The position numbers and the translations under genes were made by a program. From contig CAVIFY010000089.1 of the NCBI GenBank assembly GCA_963642245.1, positions 1 through 23,366 of the forward strand: a stretch of 23,366 nucleotides of DNA, given 5' to 3'. Positions 7,289 through 13,296 of this stretch are shown in pieces. The DNA is from CAG-217 sp963642245. GTDB lineage: Bacteria > Bacillota > Clostridia > Oscillospirales > Acutalibacteraceae. Each line of letters begins with the position of its first letter. Positions within the stretch are counted from its first letter, which is position 1. A model generated the notes under the pieces. The model worked only from the letters and a program-made list of their open reading frames with translations, was not told the DNA's origin and did not search any database.

Positions 7289-7921
7289 ATGAATTTGATC
7301 CTTCTTGGCGCGCCCGGTGCCGGTAAAGGCACCCAGGCGGAAAAGATTGTTGAAAAGTATGGCATTCCTGCCATCTCCACCGGTAACATCATCCGTGCCG
7401 CTCTGAAAGAGGGCACCGAGATGGGCCTGAAGGCCAAGTCCTATATGGACGCCGGCCAGCTGGTTCCGGACGATGTGGTTATCGGGATCATCAAGGACAG
7501 ACTGGAACAAAAAGATTGCGAAAACGGATTTATTCTGGACGGATTTCCTCGTACCATTCCTCAAGCCCAAGCGCTTGAGGACATGGGCGTGGCTATTGAT
7601 AAGGTCATTGATATAGAAGTCCCTGACGAGAAGATCACCGCCAGAATGTCCGGCCGCCGTGTATGTTCCAAGTGTGCAAATTCCTACCATATGCTTTATA
7701 AAAAGCCTAAGGTAGACGGTGTTTGTGACGCTTGCGGCGGTGCACTGATTCAACGCAAGGACGACGCGCCGGAGACGGTGCAGGCCCGCCTTGTGGAATA
7801 CCACAAGATGACCGAGCCGCTGAAGGACTTTTACGACAAGCTGGGTAAGCTGGCAGTCGTAGAGGGCCAGGAAGAGGTGGCAGACACCACGGCACTCGTT
7901 TTTGCAGCACTGGAGGATTAA
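7289..7921 (+). CDS. adk: Adenylate kinase, zinc-LID type
   Basis: Adenylate kinase, 210 residues, interconverting ATP plus AMP and two ADP in the cytosol. The P-loop GAPGAGKGT is at residues 7-15, the AMP-binding segment STGNIIR follows at about 30-36, and the DGFPRT motif is at 84-89. The LID domain carries four cysteines, C126, C129, C146 and C149, the structural zinc site usual for Gram-positive adenylate kinases. AAGGAG precedes the ATG. The end of the gene contains the GGAGG that serves map. Confidence 0.97.
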   Translation: MNLILLGAPGAGKGTQAEKIVEKYGIPAISTGNIIRAALKEGTEMGLKAKSYMDAGQLVPDDVVIGIIKDRLEQKDCENGFILDGFPRTIPQAQALEDMGVAIDKVIDIEVPDEKITARMSGRRVCSKCANSYHMLYKKPKVDGVCDACGGALIQRKDDAPETVQARLVEYHKMTEPLKDFYDKLGKLAVVEGQEEVADTTALVFAALED

Positions 7922-7922
7922 C

Positions 7923-8672
7923 ATGGTCGTGCTTAAAAGCAGCAGAGAGCTGGAGCTGATGAAAGAGGCTTGCCAGATCTCCGCTGAAGCATTGATGGTA
8001 GCAGGTGAGGCTGTAAAGCCGGGCATCTCTACAAAGGAAATTGACAAGATCGCTTATGATCTGATCATCAAACGGGGCGCCAAGCCCAATTTCCTGAACT
8101 ATGGAGGCTTTCCCGCTACCGCATGTATATCCATAAATGATGAAGTGATCCACGGCATACCGAAAAAGGACCGCATCCTCCAAGAGGGTGACATTGTCAG
8201 CATCGACCTGGGTGCGGCCAAAAACGGTTATAACGGCGATAATGCTGCCACATTTGCAGTCGGGTCTTGCTCGCCCGAGGCAAAGCGGCTGATGGATACC
8301 ACCCGCGAGAGCCTGTACAAAGGCATTGAGCAGGCGATACCCGGCAACAGGATCGGCGATATCGGCCACGCAGTACAAACCTACTGCGAGGAGCGCGGAT
8401 ACGGTGTTGTTCGTGACTTTGTGGGTCACGGCGTAGGCACCAAACTTCATGAAGACCCCAGCGTACCAAACTTCGGTCACGCAGGACGCGGTATCAGACT
8501 ATTACCCGGAATGACATTGGCAATTGAACCAATGATAAATCTGGGGACCTATAAGGTAAAACAGCTTTCAGACGGTTGGACGGTCAAGACGGCAGACGGC
8601 AAGCTGGCTGCGCACTTTGAGCACACCATTGCCATTACCTCTAACGGTCCGGTCATTTTGACCAAGGTCTGA
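7923..8672 (+). CDS. map: Methionine aminopeptidase, type I
   Basis: Type I methionine aminopeptidase, 249 residues, removing the initiator Met from nascent proteins. The two-metal site is visible: the aspartates in GDIVSIDLGAAKNGYNGD, the histidine in DFVGHGVGTKLHEDP, and the glutamates in LAIEPMINLG and HFEHTIAIT. The first active-site His is in NDEVIHGIP. The start chosen is ATG 7923 (MVVLKSSRELELMKEA), with GGAGG at 7912-7916 in the adk end. An in-frame extension to 7902 overlaps adk and adds seven foreign residues. No N-terminal zinc-finger extension is present. Confidence 0.96.
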   Translation: MVVLKSSRELELMKEACQISAEALMVAGEAVKPGISTKEIDKIAYDLIIKRGAKPNFLNYGGFPATACISINDEVIHGIPKKDRILQEGDIVSIDLGAAKNGYNGDNAATFAVGSCSPEAKRLMDTTRESLYKGIEQAIPGNRIGDIGHAVQTYCEERGYGVVRDFVGHGVGTKLHEDPSVPNFGHAGRGIRLLPGMTLAIEPMINLGTYKVKQLSDGWTVKTADGKLAAHFEHTIAITSNGPVILTKV

Positions 8673-8701
8673 GGCGTTAATCAATTGCAGGCGATTACGC
8701 C
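8673..8701 (+). other. Hairpin just after the map stop codon
   Basis: GGCGT plus AATC (8673-8682, with T8678 bulged) pairs with GATTACGCC (8693-8701), giving nine base pairs around a ten-base loop. It begins at the first base after the map TGA. No T-run follows, so it is not a canonical terminator; RNA processing, stability or partial pausing between map and infA are possible roles. The rest of the 92-base spacer shows no ORF and no convincing promoter. Confidence 0.45.
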
Positions 8702-8764
8702 GTAATGTGATTCCAGATAAGAGCGAACATCAATTCAAGATCCTATCCATAAGAGAGGTAAACG

Positions 8765-8983
8765 ATGTCAAAGTCAGATATGATTGAAGTGGAAGGTACT
8801 GTGGTTGAGGCGCTGCCCAACACGACCTTTAAGGTAGCACTCCAAAATGACCACATCATTTTAGCCCATATCAGCGGCAAGCTGCGGATGAACAACATTC
8901 GTATCCTTCCCGGTGATAAGGTAACGATTGAGATGTCACCCTATGACCTGAACAAGGGTCGTATTATTTGGCGCTCAAAGTAA
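8765..8983 (+). CDS. infA: Translation initiation factor IF-1
   Basis: IF-1, 72 residues, a single OB-fold protein that occupies the 30S A site during initiation. The conserved core reads IEVEGTVVEALPNTTFKV, HISGKLRMNNIRILPGDKV and SPYDLNKGRI. Its last residues (IIWRSK) differ slightly from the common RITYR ending but remain within family variation. A GAGAGG site precedes the ATG. Position between map and rpmJ is canonical; some Clostridia carry a small KOW-domain gene before infA, and none is found here. Confidence 0.97.
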   Translation: MSKSDMIEVEGTVVEALPNTTFKVALQNDHIILAHISGKLRMNNIRILPGDKVTIEMSPYDLNKGRIIWRSK

Positions 8984-9001
8984 ATAAAGGAGGATATTCA
9001 A

Positions 9002-9115
9002 ATGAAAGTCAGACCTTCTGTAAAGAAAATTTGCGACAAATGCAAAGTGATTAAGCGCAATGGTAAAGTCATGGTTATCTGTGAAAATCCAAAGCACAAA
9101 CAGCGTCAGGGCTAA
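9002..9115 (+). CDS. rpmJ: 50S ribosomal protein L36, zinc-binding form
   Basis: Large-subunit protein L36, 37 residues, read by hand from ATG 9002 to TAA 9113-9115. It begins MKVRPSVKKICDKCKVIKRN and ends CENPKHKQRQG. The zinc ligands C11, C14, C27 and H32 are intact, so this is the zinc-containing form. AAGGAGG lies seven bases upstream of the ATG. The gene sits in its usual place between infA and rpsM. Confidence 0.96.
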   Translation: MKVRPSVKKICDKCKVIKRNGKVMVICENPKHKQRQG

Positions 9116-9145
9116 TCCTGAGCAATAATTCGGAGGTAAAACAAT

Positions 9146-9514
9146 ATGGCACGTATTTCTGGTGTTGACTTGCCCAACGATAAGAGAGTTGAGATCGGCC
9201 TTACTTACATCTATGGTATCGGCCGTACCACTGCTACTCAGATCGTAGAGGCAACCGGAATTGATCCCGATACTCGGTGCAGAGATCTTACCGAGGATCA
9301 GGTTTCCAAAATTCGTGATTACATTGAGAAGAACCTGAATGTTGAAGGTGATCTGCGCAGAGACAGAGCATTTGACATTAAGAGACTCATTGAAATTAAC
9401 TGCTATCGCGGTATGCGCCATCGTCAGGGCCTGCCTGTAAGAGGACAGACCTCCAAGAACAACGCCCGTACCCGCAAAGGTCCCAAGAAGACCATAGCAA
9501 ACAAGAAGAAATAA
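9146..9514 (+). CDS. rpsM: 30S ribosomal protein S13
   Basis: Small-subunit protein S13, 122 residues, in the head of the 30S subunit where it bridges to the 50S and touches P-site tRNA. It begins MARISGVDLPNDKRVEIGLTYIYGIG and has the HhH-like segment and the C-terminal signature GLPVRGQTSKNNARTRKGPKK. CGGAGG precedes the ATG. The short spacer after rpmJ shows no alpha-operon pseudoknot of the Escherichia coli kind. Confidence 0.98.
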   Translation: MARISGVDLPNDKRVEIGLTYIYGIGRTTATQIVEATGIDPDTRCRDLTEDQVSKIRDYIEKNLNVEGDLRRDRAFDIKRLIEINCYRGMRHRQGLPVRGQTSKNNARTRKGPKKTIANKKK

Positions 9515-9535
9515 GCGTAGGAGGATATTCGTAGT

Positions 9536-9931
9536 ATGGCTACAAAAAAGACCACTGGCTCTCGCAAACGCCGCGAGAAGAAGAATATTGAACGTGGTGC
9601 TGCCCATATTCAGTCAACCTTCAACAACACCATCGTAACCATCACGGACACGCAGGGCAATGCCGTTTCTTGGGCGTCTGCCGGCGAAATGGGTTTCCGT
9701 GGTTCCAAGAAGTCTACTCCCTTTGCTGCACAGACTGCTGCCGAGGTTGCTGCTAAGGCTGCTATGGAGCATGGTATGAAGACGGTGGAAGTTTTCGTCA
9801 AAGGCCCCGGCTCCGGCCGTGAAGCTGCCATCCGCGCACTTCAGACCGCCGGTCTGGATGTAACCCTGATCAAGGATGTTACCCCCATTCCGCACAACGG
9901 CTGCCGTCCGCCTAAGAGACGTCGTGTATAA
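9536..9931 (+). CDS. rpsK: 30S ribosomal protein S11
   Basis: Small-subunit protein S11, 131 residues, in the platform near the mRNA exit and the Shine-Dalgarno helix. Conserved stretches are HIQSTFNNTIVTITD, SAGEMGFRGSKKSTPFAAQ, VKGPGSGREAAIRAL and the ending PIPHNGCRPPKRRRV. AGGAGG lies 11 bases ahead of the ATG. Confidence 0.98.
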   Translation: MATKKTTGSRKRREKKNIERGAAHIQSTFNNTIVTITDTQGNAVSWASAGEMGFRGSKKSTPFAAQTAAEVAAKAAMEHGMKTVEVFVKGPGSGREAAIRALQTAGLDVTLIKDVTPIPHNGCRPPKRRRV

Positions 9932-9952
9932 TCTAACGGAGGTGTAGAAGAT

Positions 9953-10552
9953 ATGGCAAAGAATTCAGAGCCCATCGCAAAGCGCTGCAAAGCACTCGGC
10001 ATTTCTCCGGCTGTTATGGGCTATACAAATAAGGATACATTCAGAAATTCTTATACCAAGAATCGCCGCAAGAAGAGCGAGTATGCTATGCAGCTGCAGG
10101 AAAAGCAGAAAGTTAAGTTCATCTACGGCATTCTGGAGAAGCAGTTCCATTCTTACTATGAGAAGGCAGCTAAGGCTCCCGGCCAGACCGGCGCTGTGCT
10201 GCTGACCATGGTGGAGACCCGTCTGGACAATGTGGCTTTCCGCACCGGTTTCTGCAAGACCCGTCGTGAGGCCCGCCAGGCCGTTTCTCACGGTCACTTC
10301 ACCGTGAACGGCAAAAAGGTCAACATTCCCTCCTACCTTGTGAAGGCCGGCGATGTGATCGCTGTGGTGGATAAGAGCAAGGAGAACGGCAGATTTAAGC
10401 TCGTAAAGGAAGAGGGCGTTTATGGCAACGCTCCCAAGTGGCTGGAGGTTGACGCAGAGAAGCTGACCGCTAAGGTCGTGGCTCTGCCCACCCGTGAAGA
10501 CATTGATTATCCTGTTGAAGAGCACTTGATCGTTGAGTTCTATTCTAGATAA
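9953..10552 (+). CDS. rpsD: 30S ribosomal protein S4, cysteine-poor form
   Basis: Small-subunit protein S4, 199 residues, a primary 16S rRNA binder that nucleates 30S assembly. The S4 RNA-binding domain is clear (TRREARQAVSHGHFTVNGKK and KVNIPSYLVKAGDVI), as is the KKSEYAMQLQEKQKVKFIYG segment. The N-terminus lacks the four-Cys zinc knuckle of many S4 proteins; only C12 is present, so this is the zinc-independent form. It lies within the alpha segment next to rpoA, unlike Bacillus subtilis where rpsD is separate. Confidence 0.97.
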   Translation: MAKNSEPIAKRCKALGISPAVMGYTNKDTFRNSYTKNRRKKSEYAMQLQEKQKVKFIYGILEKQFHSYYEKAAKAPGQTGAVLLTMVETRLDNVAFRTGFCKTRREARQAVSHGHFTVNGKKVNIPSYLVKAGDVIAVVDKSKENGRFKLVKEEGVYGNAPKWLEVDAEKLTAKVVALPTREDIDYPVEEHLIVEFYSR

Positions 10553-10604
10553 TAGTTGATCATTCTGTTATTTAGCTGTAAAAATCAAAATAGGAGGCTT
10601 TTAA

Positions 10605-11561
10605 ATGATTGAAATTGATAAGCCGAAAATCGAGATTGTAGATTTATCTACTCAGGGAAGCAGAAGCGTAGGTAAGTTTGTGGTGGAACCTCTGGAAAGA
10701 GGTTTCGGCGCAACCCTGGGCAACGGTATGCGGAGAGTGCTGCTCTCCTCCCTGCCCGGCTATGCCATCACTTCCGTGAAGATTGATGGTGTGCTGCACG
10801 AGTTTTCTACCATTCCGCATGTGAAGGAAGATGTGACGGAGATCGTTCTGAACCTGAAGAATGTGATCCTGAAGATCCACGATGAGCAGCCGAAAATGCT
10901 GCACATTGAGGCCAGCGGCGAGGGTGAGATCACTGCGGGCGATATTATCCATGACGCAGATGTAGAGATCCTGAATCCCGAGCTGCACATTGCTTATCTG
11001 GACGCCGGCGCCAGCGTATCTATGGAGCTGACGGCAGACAGCGGCCGCGGCTATGTGCCTTGTGACCGCAACAAGCAGCTGATGGATCTGCCCATCGGCA
11101 CCATCGCAATCGACTCTATCTACACCCCGGTGCTCAAGGTGAATTACACCGTAGAGAACACCCGTGTAGGTCAGCAGACAGACCTTGATAAACTGATTCT
11201 TGATGTTGAGACGGACGGCACCATTCCGGCTGACGAGGCCGCTTCCCTGGCTGCTAAGATTCTCAACGACCACCTGATGCTGTTTGTGGATCTCTCTGAG
11301 GAGATCGGCAACCAGGATATTATGGTGGAGAAGGACGACGACGGCAAGGAGAAGGTTCTGGAGATGACCATTGAGGAACTGGATCTGTCCGTGCGCTCTT
11401 TCAACTGTCTCAAGCGAGCAGGCATTAACACAGTAGAGGATTTGATCAGCAAATCCGAAGAAGATATGATGAAGGTTAGAAACCTGGGCCGCAAGTCCCT
11501 GGACGAGGTGGTTGCCAAGCTGCAATCCCTGGGCTTCAGCCTGAGTCACGATGAGGATTAA
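10605..11561 (+). CDS. rpoA: RNA polymerase alpha subunit
   Basis: RNA polymerase alpha subunit, 318 residues, whose dimer scaffolds beta and beta-prime assembly. The N-terminal domain shows FVVEPLERGFGATLGNGMRR and LLSSLPGYAITSVKIDGVLH. The C-terminal domain, which contacts promoter UP elements and activators, is seen as IEELDLSVRSFNCLKRAGIN, EDLISKSEEDMMKVRNLGRK and SLDEVVAKLQSLGFSL. TAGGAGG lies eight bases upstream of the ATG. The acidic linker between domains is typical. Confidence 0.98.
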   Translation: MIEIDKPKIEIVDLSTQGSRSVGKFVVEPLERGFGATLGNGMRRVLLSSLPGYAITSVKIDGVLHEFSTIPHVKEDVTEIVLNLKNVILKIHDEQPKMLHIEASGEGEITAGDIIHDADVEILNPELHIAYLDAGASVSMELTADSGRGYVPCDRNKQLMDLPIGTIAIDSIYTPVLKVNYTVENTRVGQQTDLDKLILDVETDGTIPADEAASLAAKILNDHLMLFVDLSEEIGNQDIMVEKDDDGKEKVLEMTIEELDLSVRSFNCLKRAGINTVEDLISKSEEDMMKVRNLGRKSLDEVVAKLQSLGFSLSHDED

Positions 11562-11575
11562 AGGAGGGAATTTCA

Positions 11576-11917
11576 ATGCCAGGTTCCAGAAAATTGGGCA
11601 GACCTACTGACCACAGAAAAGCAATGCTCAGAGGTATGGTTACTTTTCTTTTAGAAAACGGCAAGATTGAAACTACCGTTACCAGAGCGAAAGAGGTTCG
11701 CGCTATGGCCGAGAAGATGATCACCCTCGGCAAGAAGAACACTTTGGCTTCCAAAAGACAGGTGCTTTCCTATGTTACCAAGGAAGATGTTGTAAAGAAG
11801 TTGTTTGATGAGATCGCTCCCAAGTACGAGGACAGAAACGGCGGTTACACCCGCATTGTTAAGACTGGCCCCCGTCGCGGCGACGCAGCTGAGATGTGCA
11901 TCATCGAGCTTGTATAA
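11576..11917 (+). CDS. rplQ: 50S ribosomal protein L17
   Basis: Large-subunit protein L17, 113 residues, near the peptide tunnel exit. It begins with the family signature RKLGRPTDHRKAMLRGMVT, continues TRAKEVRAMAEKMITLGKK and ends GGYTRIVKTGPRRGDAAEMCIIELV. AAGGAGGG precedes the ATG. It is the last gene of the alpha segment, closed 24 bases later by a strong terminator. The truA and ecf transporter genes that often follow in Clostridia are not here. Confidence 0.98.
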   Translation: MPGSRKLGRPTDHRKAMLRGMVTFLLENGKIETTVTRAKEVRAMAEKMITLGKKNTLASKRQVLSYVTKEDVVKKLFDEIAPKYEDRNGGYTRIVKTGPRRGDAAEMCIIELV

Positions 11918-11941
11918 GCGCAGGTCATTATGACGGTTATA

Positions 11942-11973
11942 GGCGTATGTACCCCGGTACATACGCCTTTTTT
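11942..11973 (+). terminator. Intrinsic terminator of the ribosomal supercluster
   Basis: GGCGTATGTAC (11942-11952) pairs perfectly with GTACATACGCC (11957-11967) across a CCCG loop, followed by six T residues (11968-11973). This is an 11-bp stem with a U-tract, a textbook rho-independent terminator placed 24 bases after the rplQ stop. The following 118 bases, up to the next gene, hold no ORF and only a weak promoter candidate (TTGTCA at 12020). Confidence 0.95.
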
Positions 11974-12091
11974 CATAGCCGCTACTTTTTTGCAAAAATT
12001 GCCAAACGGTGCAGACAGTTTGTCACCGGCAGCCGTCTTATAGAGTGTACACACAAATACAGGCGCTTGATCAGCAGAAAGGAAATGTACT

Positions 12092-12775
12092 ATGTTCGGT
12101 AAAAAGAAAATTGAGGCCGTGGCCGTATTAGACCTGCGCAACTACACACCCCAGGCGCTGCGCAAGATCAGCTCTATTCAGGCGGTGAGCACCATCTTGC
12201 TGCCGGAGGACCCCTCGCCGGAATTCGCAGAGGCGTATGCGGATATAAGCAAGGAGGCCGTTGCCCAGGAGGTGTTTGCACCGATGGACAAAGTGGCCCA
12301 GTATAATGGGCTGAATGTGCTGGGGGCTGCACTGCCGGAGGGCGCCATTTGCCTTTGCAACGGTATGACCATCTTTCGGCGGGCAGCCGGAGAGAAGCAC
12401 GCCCGGGTTTTTCTAAACGGTATGGGCGTTGCGGAGCAGGGCACCGGTCTGGTGATCGAGAACCTGAACGGTATGTTCCGGGAATTGGATCGGGATCTTG
12501 ACCATTTGCACCAGTTCTCCGCAGAGCTGCGTGCCGGTGCGGATCTGCTGTCCCGCTTGGAGGACGGCGCGGTGATCGTGGTGGGCAGCAGCCTGTTTTT
12601 TGAGCCGGATGTGACCCCGGAGATGATCACGGATAAGCACTTGCTGTTTATTGTCGGCGCGGTTGCCGTATGCCCCAAGCCGCTGCTGGGCACGGTGCAG
12701 GCCAACAGCATGGTAGGCAATCAGGTCATGGACGAAGAAGCGTATGAAGCATTCCGAAAAAAGTACAAAGTATGA
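12092..12775 (+). CDS. Uncharacterised cytoplasmic protein
   Basis: A 227-residue protein that I do not recognise. It has a short Lys-rich start (MFGKKKIEAVAV), no signal peptide and no membrane segment. The sequence reads as beta-rich: short hydrophobic strands separated by Gly/Asn/Pro turns (for example LNVLGAALPEG, AICLCNGM and AVIVVGSSLFFEPDVTPEMI). A segment at about 131-157 is more helical. Cysteines are at 87, 89 and 194. AAAGGAA lies about eight bases upstream of the ATG. Its last 32 bases overlap the sigma-factor gene in another frame, so the two are likely co-translated. A regulatory partner role is only inferred from that coupling. Confidence 0.75.
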   Translation: MFGKKKIEAVAVLDLRNYTPQALRKISSIQAVSTILLPEDPSPEFAEAYADISKEAVAQEVFAPMDKVAQYNGLNVLGAALPEGAICLCNGMTIFRRAAGEKHARVFLNGMGVAEQGTGLVIENLNGMFRELDRDLDHLHQFSAELRAGADLLSRLEDGAVIVVGSSLFFEPDVTPEMITDKHLLFIVGAVAVCPKPLLGTVQANSMVGNQVMDEEAYEAFRKKYKV

Positions 12776-13235
12776 GCACTTTAGCGCTGTCTATGCTGGA
12801 TCTTATGCTGCGGTGCTGCGCTGGATCGGCGCTCGCGTGCCTGCTGATCTGGCCGAGGAGCTGACCCAGCAGACTTTTATGCAGTATTGGCAGTGGCTGC
12901 TGGGGGCGCCGGCTTTTCCCAAGTCGGATAAGAGCCTGCTGCTGTCCATTGCCCGCAGCGTGTGCGCCGATCACTACCGGGCCATTGCTGCCCGGGCGGT
13001 GTGCGTAGCAATGCCGGAGGACTTTGACCTGCCGGATCGGGCGGACCCCATCACTATGGTGGAGTGGGCCCAGGTGCTGGGTATGCTGGGGCGAGAGGAT
13101 CAGATTTTGCTGGCCATGCGGCGCCAGGGCTACGGCAGCAAGGAAATCGGCCTGGCGCTGGGTATCTCCGGCTCTGCGGTGCGTACCCGGCTGCAAAAGG
13201 TGCGCAAGCTGCTGCGCAAGGTGCTGGCGGACTGA
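12744..13235 (+). CDS. ECF-like RNA polymerase sigma factor
   Basis: A 163-residue protein with the layout of an extracytoplasmic-function sigma factor, which would direct RNA polymerase to a small set of promoters. Region 2 is at about residues 12-83, with the motif AEELTQQTFMQYW (37-49) and the helix LLLSIARSVCADHYR (66-80). Region 4 is at about 108-160, with a helix-turn-helix in GYGSKEIGLALGISGSAVRT. Regions 1 and 3 are absent, as expected. The ATG lies inside the upstream gene and the ribosome binding site is weak (GAAGAAG), suggesting coupling. No anti-sigma factor with a membrane segment is adjacent. Its targets are unknown. Confidence 0.82.
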   Translation: MKHSEKSTKYEHFSAVYAGSYAAVLRWIGARVPADLAEELTQQTFMQYWQWLLGAPAFPKSDKSLLLSIARSVCADHYRAIAARAVCVAMPEDFDLPDRADPITMVEWAQVLGMLGREDQILLAMRRQGYGSKEIGLALGISGSAVRTRLQKVRKLLRKVLAD

Positions 13236-13238
13236 CGG

Positions 13239-13267
13239 TTGCACCGGCGGCGGGCTTATGGTATAAT
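13239..13267 (+). promoter_or_regulatory. Promoter for the secreted dockerin-like protein gene
   Basis: A -35 box TTGCAC (13239-13244), a 17-base spacer and a perfect -10 box TATAAT (13262-13267) lie directly after the sigma-factor stop codon. Transcription would start near 13274, giving a leader of about 23 bases with the ribosome binding site GAGGTGG (13283-13289). The match is to the housekeeping sigma-A consensus, so expression need not depend on the upstream sigma factor. Confidence 0.8.
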
Positions 13268-13296
13268 GACAACAGAATAAGCGAGGTGGTATCCTG

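Noticed and set aside
7902..7922. Longer map from within adk
   Set aside because: The added seven residues are the adk tail in another frame; ATG 7923 has a GGAGG at the right distance.
10556..10584. Internal promoter before rpoA (TTGATC, 17 bases, TAAAAA)
   Set aside because: Both boxes match only 4 of 6 positions in an AT-rich spacer; it needs start-site mapping.
10644..11576. Long minus-strand reading frame opposite rpoA
   Set aside because: It mirrors the rpoA codons and resembles no protein family; rpoA is intact on the + strand.
12020..12046. Promoter TTGTCA ... TAGAGT ahead of the unknown gene
   Set aside because: The spacer is only 15 bases and the -10 is a 4/6 match; too weak to annotate, though some promoter should lie in 11974-12080.
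11896..12102. Small + strand frame spanning the rplQ terminator
   Set aside because: It reads through the end of rplQ and the terminator stem and has no ribosome binding site.
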